64,000 nt of DNA from Dyadobacter jiangsuensis (GTDB lineage Bacteria > Bacteroidota > Bacteroidia > Cytophagales > Spirosomataceae): positions 1-64,000 of the forward strand of contig NZ_PYAS01000022.1 of NCBI RefSeq assembly GCF_003014695.1, written 5' to 3'. The position numbers and the translations under genes are program-made. Under the pieces are notes generated by a model. That model was not told the origin of the DNA. It saw nothing but the letters and a program-made list of their open reading frames with translations, and made no database searches. Of the stretch, positions 47,599 to 59,100 are shown in pieces. Each line of letters opens with the position of its first letter. Positions within the stretch are counted from its first letter, which is position 1.

Positions 47599-48299
47599 CT
47601 AGCGCGTTGTATAACCTCCGTTTGCGAAGATTGTCTGTCCGGTAATCCACCAGCCTTCCGTAACAAGAAACTCGATCAGCGGGGCAATGTCTTTAATATC
47701 GGTAAGTCCGCCCAATGCAGCTGCCGACTTGTGATATGCAACGGCATCGGGACTTTCCTGGCCGCAGAAGAACGAGGTATCCATAGGCCCTGGAGCGACT
47801 GCCGTTACGCAAATCCCCCGGCCTCCAAACTGCTTGGAGGCGGCGCGTGTGAAATGCTCAACCGGTGCTTTCATACCTTCATAGGTCGAAAAAGACCCGT
47901 GTACGCCGCTAGCAGTTAGGTTACCACAGTACAAATCTTACCGTTGTCGCTGAGCTTCTTGCCTGCTTACTGGATAAAAAAGTAGGCAACCTTCGAAGTG
48001 ATTTCGCTCATGCTGTCGTACTCTGCTTCGGTTGTCTCAACAAATGGCTTCTTCAAAACTTTCCCCACAGTATTGATGGCAATGTCAACTGCTCCGAAGC
48101 GGCCGATTGTTTCGTCAAAAAGTCGGGCAATATTGCCAACATCAGTCAGATCCGCTTGAAACAGGAAGGCCTCCGCTCCGGCGGCCAGTACGTCGGCCAA
48201 CGTTTTCTCCGCATCCGGCAGGGTTTCCACTGTATTATAACGGATAGCAAGCTTCGTTCCTTTCGCCGCGAAGGTTCTGCTTAAAAGTTTAATGTCCAA
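47599..48299 (-). pseudogene. Broken SDR oxidoreductase
   Basis: A second copy of the SDR at 28557. The N-terminal nucleotide-binding glycine loop is lost (recognisable homology begins at LLSRTFAAKG). An in-frame TAA follows SKVAYFFIQ, another stop replaces the catalytic-serine codon after ICTVVT, and a frameshift follows before STYEGMK. The tail (GGLTDIKDIAPL...GGYTTR) is nearly the same as in the intact gene. Clearly inactive. Confidence 0.88.
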
Positions 48300-48887
48300 T
48301 AAAACTTTTAACTACCGCATTGCTGCCAGATAAAAATGGGCAACTGCTGCCGAAAGAGTGGATTATTTTCTTGTCAATCTGCGGGGATAACTTTGCGGGC
48401 ACTAAAAAACTGCATCCGAAAATCTAGATTCTGTTTAGGCTTAACACAACATCGGATTCTCGGCTATTTATCCAATCCCCTCTCGCGTGATTTTCTGCAA
48501 ATTCTACGATTTCCCATTTGCGTGAATCGGCACTTAATCTCGAAGCTTTCGTTCAACTCTTCTGCGGCTGCCCAAGTCAGATTGACTACTGCCATTTCCT
48601 TGGCCGTAGAGAAGTGAGCATTACAGACGCCGTTGCAGAGGTTGTCGATACCTACAACAATGAACAGGACGACAAATATTGCGGAAGCCAGTTCAAACGG
48701 GTAACCATCCGTCATTCTGAAATCTCAAAATACAATCGACTTTATTGCTGAAGTGGCCGCACTAATTGCCGTCTCAGTATATCGCGCCCTTCTTTTACTA
48801 CTTGCAGGATCTATTTTTCGCTCTTCCTACAGGTCGTTTTATCCCAATAATAAAAAGATTGACATTCCTGATTGCTATATATTCATA
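48300..48887. other. Gene-poor stretch
   Basis: About 590 bases with overlapping frames of 77-93 residues on both strands, none with a recognisable motif, signal peptide or partner. I see no supported gene. Confidence 0.4.
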
Positions 48888-48921
48888 AAAAACAGGATCC
48901 GGAATTCCGGATCCTGTTTTT
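48888..48921. terminator. 34-bp perfect palindrome, terminator of surface protein 4
   Basis: All 34 bases (48888-48921) are self-complementary with no spacer; A run and T run flank the GC core. It lies 27 bases past the stop of the minus-strand gene and should work as a terminator in either direction. Confidence 0.8.
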
Positions 48922-48948
48922 GCTTTCACCTTATATGTATACGCCCTG

Positions 48949-51900
48949 TTATTTTACAACAAAAGTTTTGCTGTGCGCTTGGCCGTTTTCATACATTACA
49001 CGCAATACGTACACGCCGGAGGGCAGGCTCCGGATGTCGATGATGTTACTTGACTGATTCGCATTCAACACCTGGACTCCGGATACATTGAAGATCGACA
49101 GCTTGTATTCGCCGGCTTGCGGCAGGCTGAGCGTTAACCTTCCATCCACTGCTGGGTTAGGATATACAGACAATGTGCCTTTGGCACCGTCGAATTGTAA
49201 TGCAGCCGCCGAGCTGTACATGAATTTGCCATCGAAATCAATTTGTTTCAGGCGGTAGTAGTTGGTACCTGCCAATGGCGATGCGTCTTTGAAATCGTAC
49301 GACAACGCGCCTTTGCTGTTACCGCCTTCGGTCTGGTTCGCAACAAAGCCGATCGCCTTCCAGTCGCGTGCATTTGAGCTGCGCTGGATCTCGAAGCCTT
49401 TGTTATTCACTTCTTCGGTAGTGGCCCAGGCAAGGTTGGCGGTGCCGCCTTCTTTCGCTGCCTTGAAGTAAGTAAGCGTTACAGGCAGAGCTGATTCGGC
49501 GGTGGTCGATACGTACACGAATGATGAGAAAGAAGTAATGTTGTGGAATTCCACGTAGTTTACGCCGTCTTCCACGCCGCTTGCGTCAGGCGTGAGCTGT
49601 ACCGCTTTGGATGCATCGAGTACCCCTGAACCATACACATTCGCGATCACATCTTCGGCAGTTCCTTCATACTTGAACCAACCATTCACCTGGGCGCCCG
49701 GAAGCTGCGTAGCTGCCATTTCGGTGGCGCTGTAATAGACACGCACCTTTGCACTTGTGACTGCGGTGGATGAGCCGTTGGTCACCATGGTAATGCGCGG
49801 CATAAGACTGGTCGTTCTGGCAGCGTCGGAGTAGGTTACGCCTTCCGGAGTGATTTTCACCGTGAGGTTGTTCAGTACGTCGGCAGCCAGGCCTGAGGTA
49901 GCGAGCAGCTTCAGCGAATTGTCGGCACTGTTGCGGAAGTAGGTCCACGCGCCGGTACCGCAGTTGTCGCTGTACTCGGTGGTTTCCTCGACCACTGCCG
50001 GCAGGTAAACGGCACCGGTCGTAATAGGCGTCACCTTACCGAAGGTGAAGTAGCTTGCCCCATTCGGGAAGCTGTGGGTAGCTTCGTAATCGGTACCATT
50101 CACTGTCAGCGGAACAGCCGTAACGTTAGCCGAGAATGCCGCATCGGACGCGAACAGGATCACATACCCTGCGCAGGCGTCGTTGGTCAGCGTGGTTGTA
50201 CCTACGGAAGCCTGCGGGAAACGGATAAGTGTTTCACCTGCTACGTTGGTATTCTGCACTTTCCAGATACGGTTCATGCGGCGGGCATTGTTGATGCTGC
50301 CCTCGTACTCGAATGCCGTGTACGTGCTAGCCGTGTTGGTCATGGCCTGGGTATTGCCATTGTCGCCCCAGATGAGGAACTGGCCGTCAGCCAACTGGTT
50401 GGTATTTGCACCGTTCGTTGCAGCAATACCACCCAAACCGATCGTTACCTGATTGTTCGTATTGGTGTGCTGGTTCCGGCTCTGCTTCTGGTGCAATGCC
50501 GAACGGAAGTCGTTACCGATACCTGCCACGTTGTTGTGGTAAGCCGCGTTGGCGGTAGCATCCCATACAACAGCGTCCGTGGACGTAGTATAGTTTGTAC
50601 CCGCAGCCAACGTTACGCCGTATTTGAGGGCAAGGTAGCTATCTACTTTATTGCGGTCTGTCGCCGATACAGCCCCTGCGCCATAGATGATCAGCTCGCC
50701 GATGTTACCAACAAAACCGCCATCATCACCTGATGTAACATCGCCGGCGTTAGAACCGAACATATGTCCGCCGGTTACCTCGCCGATTGCACCATGTACG
50801 TAAGGCGTACCTGCTGCACCGCCGTTGAGGCCCTTGGCTACCGAGACGTCCTTAAACGTATGGTACATAATGCTCGGGCTGTTTGTCGAGAAATTCGGGT
50901 TTCCACCGCCTATGTTACCATTGACGAGCAATGATCCCGTATTATTTCTTCTCGCAATGGCGCTATTGGCATACAGACCTGGTTGATCCCAGTTCGTGCC
51001 GTTGAACGTGGTGTTGTTCATACCAACGTTGAAGAACCGGCCACCGCTCAGTCCGTCTTTTGTTGCGGTAAAAATATCGAAGTCAAGCGAGCTGAGCGTT
51101 CTTTCAGTGATATTACCCAATTTCTGGTCCGTAGCCGTAAAATTAATGCCGGGGTTAAAGTTGAAGTATTCAGCTGCCCCTGCTTTGAACTTAGGCATGT
51201 TGGCATCTCCCAATTGGGTAGAGATCACACCGCCGTTAAAGTCGGCCCATTCAGATGCATCCGTACCGTCACCGAGCGACTCCACATTGTAGTCAGCTCT
51301 GTACCAATGCGTGAGCTTGTTGGTAACCCCTCCCGGGCCTTGTACAAAGGCTGCGAAAGTAAAATAGCTACCGTTTGCAAGTGTTACGTCGGCATAAACA
51401 TATTCTTTGCCGCCAATGGTTACAGTAGACGACATCTCCGTAACTGCATCCGACAAATCGATCACGTCATCGCTACTCTGAACCAGTTTCAGGTTAGCAT
51501 ACCCTTTCGCCCAGGCTACGCGAACGGTTCCTACCGATGCCGTATTCTGTACTTTCCAGATCGCCGAGAAACGGTTATAAGGTAAACCAGCTATGGTACC
51601 GAATGAAACCCCAGGTGCTTTTGCCAGGCCATTATCTCCCCAAACCAGGAACTGCTGGTCGTTGAGCATGGCCGCATTGCTTGCATTATCGTCGGCCAGG
51701 CCGGTGGTGCTGACCAATACCTCCTTCGACGTATTGATACTCCACGATTGCTTCTGGTTCAATGAACCCTGGTCATCTCTGGCAATACCTGCAATGTTAT
51801 TGTTATAACCGGTATTGGCAGTTTGATCCCAGAATGTGGTAGTACCATTGGCAGCGATGTAATTGTGTGGTAATGTAATACCATATTTGATCGCTACGTA

Positions 51901-54900
51901 GCTGCGCACGCGTTGCTTCTCAGGCTCGGTCAGATCGCGCTCGTAGGCGATCGCCTCCCCTATCAAACCATTTCTCACTTCTCCTTGAGATCCCAACACA
52001 CTACCATTATTGTGTAGCGAGTTTCCTGCGGTGAAATTGGTATTAACCGTGTTGGTTGTACCATTCTGGCCATACTTGATACCCCCCGATCCGATTGTAA
52101 AAGATGCGTCGTTCAGGTACAGTTTGTTGGATTGTACGGTCGTACCTGGGTTGGAATATGGGTACAAAATCGGGTTGGCACCCAAAGTCGTATACACCGG
52201 GTTGTTGGCCTGTGTAAGACCTGCCCCCGTGGTCGTGCCTCCGAAACCGATGATGTCTGCATAACCACTCACCGAACGGTTGACAAATGCAGTAAACAAA
52301 GTACTGGCGGTACCATTGGCTGTATATGGCTTACCCGCAGGCAATACCATAAAGCGCGCGTCTGCACCGGTTGTTCCAAAATCCACAGTAGGGTTGAAGT
52401 TGTACAGTTTGCTGGCTACAAACGGCTGGCGGTCGTTGTTGGTTTGGGTGTAGTTGTTGGCATTACCCGACAAATCAGCCCATTCCCCCGGCGCAAACCC
52501 TGCGTCCGAGCGCAACCATACGCGCAGGTTCAATGCAACTCCGCCCGGTCCGTTCAATTGTGTGGCGAATGTGAAATACTGTCCGTCGGCCAGGGTGACG
52601 TCCGCGTAGTTGTAGCTTACGCCGTTCAATGAAACCGTGTTCGAGGTCATTAATGTAGACGATCCCACGGAAGCAAAAGTGGGATCACCTCCCTGAACCA
52701 AGGTCAGGTTGGTCAACCCTGCCGGCCAGGCTACCCTTACCGTTCCGACACCCGAAGTGTTCTGTACTTTCCATACCGAAGCAAACCGGAAGTTGACCCC
52801 GGAAACACCGCTGATCGCTACCGCAGGCACTTTTCCAAGACCGTTATCGCCCCAAACGAACGACTGACCGGTAGCCAGCGCATTGTTATTTGATGCATTG
52901 CTGGCGGCCAAGCCCGTTGTGCCGATCACAACCTGGCTACCTGTATTGATACTTTGCGACTGCTTTTGAACCAATGCGCTCCCTTCATCGCTGGCAATAC
53001 CCGCAATATTTTTATTGTAGCCTGCATTGGTCGTTTGATTCCAAATGGTGGTGGTTCCATCACTGGCAATGTAATTGTGTGGCAGAGTAATACCATATTT
53101 AATAGCAGTGTAAGTTCTGACACGCTGCTTTTCCGGTTCTGTCAAATCCCTTTCATAGGCAATCACCTCGCCTATCAGCCCGTTTCTAACTTCCGGTTGA
53201 GAGCCCAGCACACTTCCGTCGGCATGCTTGGCGTATCCGGCTGCGAACGTCTGCGTATTGGAACCCGTCGTACCATTCTGACCATATTTAATGCCGGCGG
53301 TTCCTACCGTATAGGACACGTCATTCAAATACAATCTGTTAGCCACCACAGCGGATAGAGCCGGAGATGCATCCCCATACGGATAGACCAACGCATTAAC
53401 TCCCAATCGGGTGAACACCGGCAAATTAGCATTGATCAGGTTCGCGGTTGTAGTAGTCGCGCCAAATCCAAGTATATCCGCATATCCTCCCACCCCGCGG
53501 TCGAGATTAATCGTAAAAACCGAGCTATTGGTGCCATTGGCCGAGTAAGGCTTACCCGCCGGAACAACCATAAAGCGAGCATCTGCCCCTGTTGTTCCGA
53601 AGTCAATGATCGGGTTGAAGTTATAGGATGCTGTTGCTGTAAATGGCTGGCGACCCGAGTTTGTTTGGGTATAGCTGTTAGAGTTTCCCGATTGGTCCTG
53701 CCATTCACCCGGCGTAAAACCCTTGTCGGATTTAAGCCAAACCCTCAGATCCGTGAAAACGCCACCTGGTGCAGCAACCTTGGCTGCAAATGTGAAGTAC
53801 TGGCCATTCCCCAATGTCACGTCGGCGTAATTGTACACGACCCCGTTGATAGTAACCTCATTGGCTGCCATACTCGTCACCACGTCTGACGCATCGATCG
53901 AGACATCCGCACTTTGGATCAGGCTGAGATTCAAAAAGCCCTTCTCCCACGCCACGCGTACGGTACCCACGTTACCCGAGTTCTGAACCTTCCAGATAGC
54001 CGCGAACCGGTGGCTGATGCCGCCGATACCCGCGATGGCTACGTTCGGCGACTTTGCCAGGCCGTTATCTCCCCAGATCAGGAATTGTCCGTTGTTGAGG
54101 CCCGCGGCATTGCCTGCATTGCTGCCTGCCAGCGCCCCCGTTCCGATCAACACCTGCCGGCCCGGATTGGTACTCCACGACTGCTTCTGGTGCAATGCGC
54201 CATTGTCGTCGCGGCCGATACCGGCGATATTGTTTTGCAAGCCGGCGTTCGTCGTAGCGCTCCACACCACGTTACCCGCCGAATTTTTATAATCGCGGGC
54301 TCCATTCGTATAAGTAGTTCCATATTTAATGGCCAGGTAGGTTTCCAGGCGGTCCATCTGATCGGCGGTCAGTTTGTCTTCGAACACCATCACCTCGTTC
54401 AACTGGCCACTGAAAGCACCACAGTTGTTATCGGCACCAATGCGGAAATCCCGCGCACCGGTGCTCAGATTGGCATTATAAAGCTGGCTGCCGTTGTAAT
54501 CGGTACGCGTACCGTTAAGCGACACCGTCGCGGCGGCGTATGATGCATTCGTGCCAGCGCCGTTCTGCCAACCCGAACCAGCTGTGAAGAACATGCCAGT
54601 CCGCACCCCAGAGTTGCCGATTCCCTGGTAACCAGGTCCACCGGTATAGAACAGGAGGTTCCTCTCGCTACCAAAAAAATGTAGGCCCGGATAATCCATC
54701 GATGCGTGAAACCCCGCGAAGCCACTTTGTTTCAGTGTGTTCACATAACCGGCAGCATAAATACTCCCATTGGCCCTGTCGATCACATTTACACCTGCAC
54801 CTGCAGTGAATTGCAGAAAGTCGTTACTGCCGTCGAACGTGACGGTAGGGTTAAAATTCGCCAACGCGGAGCTATTGGAAAAAACCGGCCGTGCGCTCGC

Positions 54901-55128
54901 CGTGGCCTGGATCAGGTTGCTACCTGTCCCGCGCGCTTCATTCCATTGCTGGACTGTGGCGTTGTCGGATGCGGCAGTAGAGCCAGCATCTGAGAATACG
55001 GAGCCGGGCGCATCGGCCCGGTACCAGACCGCCGGGGCAACACCTCCGGGTGTCTGCGCACGCGCACCAAAGCAGGCAAGCATCGCTGATGCAAGCGCGA
55101 TGGCGGCAACTTGTACATTTCGTTTCAT
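48949..55128 (-). CDS. T9SS-secreted giant surface protein 4 (LamG/DUF8202 repeats)
   Basis: 2059 residues. Signal peptide about 1-24 (ending in ARAQ). Four tandem modules of roughly 420 residues follow, each with a LamG-like lectin fold (GGV...LRVWLRSDAGF...W.D.SGN type start) and a DUF8202-like part (IKYGITLPHNYIA, NNIAGIARDD, QFLIWGDNGLAKAP, RFSAIWKVQN). A PVTLTYF fibronectin-like module and a Por sorting domain (YPNPAVDGR to the end) close it. It is likely an adhesin or glycan-binding surface protein exported by T9SS. HTCS 3 lies upstream on the same strand. Confidence 0.88.
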   Translation of the reverse strand: MKRNVQVAAIALASAMLACFGARAQTPGGVAPAVWYRADAPGSVFSDAGSTAASDNATVQQWNEARGTGSNLIQATASARPVFSNSSALANFNPTVTFDGSNDFLQFTAGAGVNVIDRANGSIYAAGYVNTLKQSGFAGFHASMDYPGLHFFGSERNLLFYTGGPGYQGIGNSGVRTGMFFTAGSGWQNGAGTNASYAAATVSLNGTRTDYNGSQLYNANLSTGARDFRIGADNNCGAFSGQLNEVMVFEDKLTADQMDRLETYLAIKYGTTYTNGARDYKNSAGNVVWSATTNAGLQNNIAGIGRDDNGALHQKQSWSTNPGRQVLIGTGALAGSNAGNAAGLNNGQFLIWGDNGLAKSPNVAIAGIGGISHRFAAIWKVQNSGNVGTVRVAWEKGFLNLSLIQSADVSIDASDVVTSMAANEVTINGVVYNYADVTLGNGQYFTFAAKVAAPGGVFTDLRVWLKSDKGFTPGEWQDQSGNSNSYTQTNSGRQPFTATASYNFNPIIDFGTTGADARFMVVPAGKPYSANGTNSSVFTINLDRGVGGYADILGFGATTTTANLINANLPVFTRLGVNALVYPYGDASPALSAVVANRLYLNDVSYTVGTAGIKYGQNGTTGSNTQTFAAGYAKHADGSVLGSQPEVRNGLIGEVIAYERDLTEPEKQRVRTYTAIKYGITLPHNYIASDGTTTIWNQTTNAGYNKNIAGIASDEGSALVQKQSQSINTGSQVVIGTTGLAASNASNNNALATGQSFVWGDNGLGKVPAVAISGVSGVNFRFASVWKVQNTSGVGTVRVAWPAGLTNLTLVQGGDPTFASVGSSTLMTSNTVSLNGVSYNYADVTLADGQYFTFATQLNGPGGVALNLRVWLRSDAGFAPGEWADLSGNANNYTQTNNDRQPFVASKLYNFNPTVDFGTTGADARFMVLPAGKPYTANGTASTLFTAFVNRSVSGYADIIGFGGTTTGAGLTQANNPVYTTLGANPILYPYSNPGTTVQSNKLYLNDASFTIGSGGIKYGQNGTTNTVNTNFTAGNSLHNNGSVLGSQGEVRNGLIGEAIAYERDLTEPEKQRVRSYVAIKYGITLPHNYIAANGTTTFWDQTANTGYNNNIAGIARDDQGSLNQKQSWSINTSKEVLVSTTGLADDNASNAAMLNDQQFLVWGDNGLAKAPGVSFGTIAGLPYNRFSAIWKVQNTASVGTVRVAWAKGYANLKLVQSSDDVIDLSDAVTEMSSTVTIGGKEYVYADVTLANGSYFTFAAFVQGPGGVTNKLTHWYRADYNVESLGDGTDASEWADFNGGVISTQLGDANMPKFKAGAAEYFNFNPGINFTATDQKLGNITERTLSSLDFDIFTATKDGLSGGRFFNVGMNNTTFNGTNWDQPGLYANSAIARRNNTGSLLVNGNIGGGNPNFSTNSPSIMYHTFKDVSVAKGLNGGAAGTPYVHGAIGEVTGGHMFGSNAGDVTSGDDGGFVGNIGELIIYGAGAVSATDRNKVDSYLALKYGVTLAAGTNYTTSTDAVVWDATANAAYHNNVAGIGNDFRSALHQKQSRNQHTNTNNQVTIGLGGIAATNGANTNQLADGQFLIWGDNGNTQAMTNTASTYTAFEYEGSINNARRMNRIWKVQNTNVAGETLIRFPQASVGTTTLTNDACAGYVILFASDAAFSANVTAVPLTVNGTDYEATHSFPNGASYFTFGKVTPITTGAVYLPAVVEETTEYSDNCGTGAWTYFRNSADNSLKLLATSGLAADVLNNLTVKITPEGVTYSDAARTTSLMPRITMVTNGSSTAVTSAKVRVYYSATEMAATQLPGAQVNGWFKYEGTAEDVIANVYGSGVLDASKAVQLTPDASGVEDGVNYVEFHNITSFSSFVYVSTTAESALPVTLTYFKAAKEGGTANLAWATTEEVNNKGFEIQRSSNARDWKAIGFVANQTEGGNSKGALSYDFKDASPLAGTNYYRLKQIDFDGKFMYSSAAALQFDGAKGTLSVYPNPAVDGRLTLSLPQAGEYKLSIFNVSGVQVLNANQSSNIIDIRSLPSGVYVLRVMYENGQAHSKTFVVK

Positions 55129-56175
55129 AAAACAGTTTTCAATTGTCCATAAATGGTTTACTCTTCTCTTATTCTCCCTTTATTTATTCATAATCAGCAT
55201 TTTAAAAATCAATAAATTAATTTCAGCTTTGCTACACACATCTACCGCCAGCCTTTCAATTCAATAGCTTTTTGCCTGGAAAAGTCGTACGTAGCCGGAA
55301 TGAGGTAATTTATCCGGCATGAGTGCTTTTGTTATAACCCCACTTATGAAACCTCGGCACACAGATCTAACCTGTAGCCCATGGAATTGTAGAATGTAAA
55401 TGATATAGTGTGGTATAGCGTAATAAAAACTTCTGGATTGTATACCCGAAATAACAAATCTTACTGTGGAGGTAGACCTAAAATTTCTTCGGCAAATTTC
55501 TCAACTTAATTCGATTGACGTGGGAGAGAATCTGGGCTAATTTGTATTACTTTTTTGTCGTAATATCTGTATTGCAACTTTATCCATTCCTTACGATAGC
55601 TTTTAGCCTAACAATTCAACAAAAAACATAAATGGAATTTGGATGTGTAGATAAAATATCAACTACGGGTAGAAGACTAATAAGTGCCATAATTTATAGC
55701 TTTGTGATAACAAGGTGTCGGCTGAGAAGTTTCGCAAAAACGCCGTCGTAGCTAACATGGAAGTCGATGGCACGCCCCCTTTCGGCTTTTCATCTGAAAA
55801 GCTAGGTCGACTTAAATTGATCCTGCCTACAAACGAACGGCCCATACATACGTAGCCGCTGTCCGATATCTCACACTCGGAAGCCACGGTCATGTTCAGA
55901 CATCCGTTACGGCATTTTTTCATACGTAAACCGGAGATCAGACCATCTGATATGGACGTTGTCTCCACTCACTTACTATCACAACCATCGAAAAAAGTAA
56001 GGGGCCTGAGAAAAAAGTGGATCATCAATTTAACGATTTTCAAGAATAGTCCGACGGCCCAGACTTACCCTAAGGGCTGAAATAATTGTAGATGCGTAGA
56101 ATACTATCAAATACCACTCTCGTACCAAAGACGATATTTTACGACCTCCATACCCTGCCTACAATACCATCCTGA
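55129..56175. other. Long upstream region of surface protein 4
   Basis: About 1.05 kb between HTCS 3 and the giant surface protein. A 101-residue minus-strand frame (55663-55968) has no recognisable content and is not called. GTAGA-type motifs occur at 55472, 55647 and 55669 on the plus strand, the last two 22 bases apart, reverse complements of the cluster before HTCS 3. Confidence 0.45.
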
Positions 56176-59100
56176 TCAATTTGGCTGCGACTTTAGCTGA
56201 CTCGGGTTCCTTCCATAAATTTTCTTGAACTCCTTGCTAAAGTACTTTGCGTCGTCGTAACCCACCTGTAAGGCTATTTCATTTACATTGAACTTGCCTG
56301 ATTCGACCAAATGAAGCGCCTTCTGCATCCTGATATTTTTTACAAAATCGTTGATTGTAGTTCCGGTCAATGCCCGAAGCTTCCGATACAATACTGAAAC
56401 ACTCATTCCAACCAAATGGGAGATCTTCTGAACATCAAAGTCAGGCTCGGCAATATTTTGTGTAACAATATCGCGAAGTTTGAACATGAATTCAGTATCC
56501 GGATCCCCGGCATCATTGCTATTATCCAGAAGCATCGATGTCATGTAACGCCGCCTTAATTCCTCTCTAACGCGAATTGCATTGCTGATTTTCAAAGCCA
56601 GTACGGCAGGATCGAAAGGCTTCAGGAGATAATTGTCAGCTCCTGCTTTCAGCCCCTCAACAACCTGTGAAAGAGCAGTTCTAGCAGTTAGCAAAATAAC
56701 AGGAATATGGGATGTTCTGACATCGGATTTGATCCGGCTGCAAACCTGCACCCCGTTTAATTCTGGCATCATTACGTCGCACAGGATAAGGTCGGGCAAA
56801 TGATGAAAAGCCAGTTCCAGTCCCTGAGCCCCGTCGGCGGCTTCCAAAACACGATAATCTTCTTCAAGAAGATCCCTTTCGAAAGACCTTAGCTCGTCAT
56901 TGTCTTCAATCAGTAAAATTGTTTGGCGCTTGTGCGATGATAATCCAGGATTGCCCACCGCCTCTTTTTCATGTTGCAGCGCAAGGGCGGTGGTTATTGA
57001 AGCTTGTTGGCTGACCAGCTGCTCGCGGGCATAATGCTCTCGACCGGTTCGGATCCCGATCAGGAATGAAGTTTCGCCGTCGTTGCCACTAGTATGAACA
57101 CGGCTCGTAACGGAGAGATTGCCCTTATGCAGGTCAACAATTTCCTTCGCGAGTGCCAAGCCGATACCATATCCGTTCTGGACACCGTTGTTCGGAGGAA
57201 CCTGGAAAAAGTTCTTGAATAGATGTTCCAGATCATTTTTAGCGATGCCCGGGCCACTATTGGTAACGGTAATGCTTACTTCATCTGACAGAGGAATGAT
57301 CTCCACGGTTACATTCCCGCCCTCCGGGGTGAACTTATAGGCATTGCTTAACAAATTGTAAAATACCTTTCGCATCTGGGTCAGGTCGAACCATAGCAAT
57401 ATCGCCTGATCGGGGAATATTGTACGGGTTTCGATCGCCTTTTGACTGGCCAAATGTTCGAACGAAGCCAGAACGCTCTTGATGACTTTGACAAGGTCAT
57501 ACTCATGAACCTGAATCATGACACTCCCATTCTGGATTTTGCGAAAATCGAGCAACTCATCTACCAATTCCATAAGTGTTCTCGAGTTATCGCGGGCATA
57601 ATTCAGGTGATTTTTGGCGCTATGGTCGTCAGACAGGATACCAAACGCTTTTTCCAATGGGCCGACGATCAATGAAAGGTGGGTACGGATCTCGTGGGAG
57701 ATATTGGTAAAAAAAGTAAGCTTGGCTTCGTGGAGCTCATTTTCTTTCCTGAGGGCAGATCGTAGCCACAGGAGGCGGGTCAAAAGGTAAACCGAGCCTA
57801 TGGCCAGGACTAGGTAAGCGGCATAAGCATACCACGACTGCCACCAGGGAGGTAGTATGCGTATGTGTAACTGTCTGGTTGTTCTCATCCAATATCCATC
57901 TCCGTTCGCGGCGCGCACGCTAAACACATAGTCGCCCGCTGGAAGGTTCATATAAGTTGCCGAAGGAGTGCCGGAATACTTCCACGAGTCATCGAAACCT
58001 TCCATCCGATACGCGTAGCGGTTACGTTCTGATCTGGAGAAGCTCAGCAGAGCGAAGTTGATCGAGAAAATGTTTTGATCATGCTGTAATGTTACCCTTG
58101 CAGTTTGGTCTAGATTTTGCGTCAGCAACCGGGAATCATCTCCAACTTTTATTTCCCGATCAGACAATTTCAATCCGGTGAATACAATGCGGGAGGGGCG
58201 ACTTTGAGCTTTAGTCTGGCTCGGCAGGAACTGAAAAACGCCCTTGTTTGCCAGAAAATATAGCCTGCCAGTAAGATCCTGCACACTCGAAGCCGGTCGC
58301 GTAATTCCGCTGAATGGAAGGCCATCCCGCTCACCATAGGTTTGCACGGTTCCTTTGTCGGGATGGTAGCGGGTAAGGTCCGTTTCGGTGGCCAGCCAGA
58401 TGTGATTGCTAGAGTCAATCTGGATATCTTCGAATTTTAAGCCTTGTATCTTCGGATCGATCCTGAACTTGCCGGATTGAGAATCAAAACGCTGTAACCC
58501 CTGGCGGGTAGCAGCCCATATCCGGCCTTTCCGGTCTTCCGCCATTCGCCATATCGAGGCGAAGTTACCAGCACTTGTGCCTTTGTCGGTAAATAGCTCT
58601 TCAAAAGCGGCGTGACCATGTCGGAGCAAGAACACTTCGTCGCTGCCGCCAATCCAGATATTCTGCCGGGAGTCTTCTAAAATGCTCATAGCATAGGTGA
58701 CCGACTTCCATTTAATGAAATCGCCTGTCTGTTTATTAAATTGGATCGCTCCGAATTCGCCTATCAGCCAAAACCTGCCTTGGCTATCTTCGTGAATATC
58801 GAATACCTGGCCAGGCACAAGGTCTTTTTGGCCTTTTAAAGCCATGGGGTAATCGCGAGAGACCCGGGTTGTAAAATTGTAGCTGGTTAGTACCGAATTG
58901 CCTAGAGCCCAAAGGGTATTGTCGTCGTCTAGATAAAAACGGTAGTAGCGAACGGACGAAGGCAAGGGTAGATCAACCGAACGCTTTAACACGCCGGACG
59001 AATCAAACAGCTGTATCTTTTTCTGATCTTTTTCAATCAGCCAAAGCGTGCCGCTATTATTGATGCCGACGAAGGAATCAGCATAACGGATCTCCATAAC

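Noticed and set aside
48336..48751. Frames of 77-93 residues in the gap before surface protein 4
   Set aside because: They overlap each other and lack any recognisable motif.
29490..55128. SusC/SusD polysaccharide locus suggested by the HTCS genes
   Set aside because: No TonB-dependent receptor, SusD lipoprotein or glycoside hydrolase is present in the window.
55663..55968. 101-residue minus-strand frame
   Set aside because: No domain, signal peptide or conserved pattern; left as non-coding.
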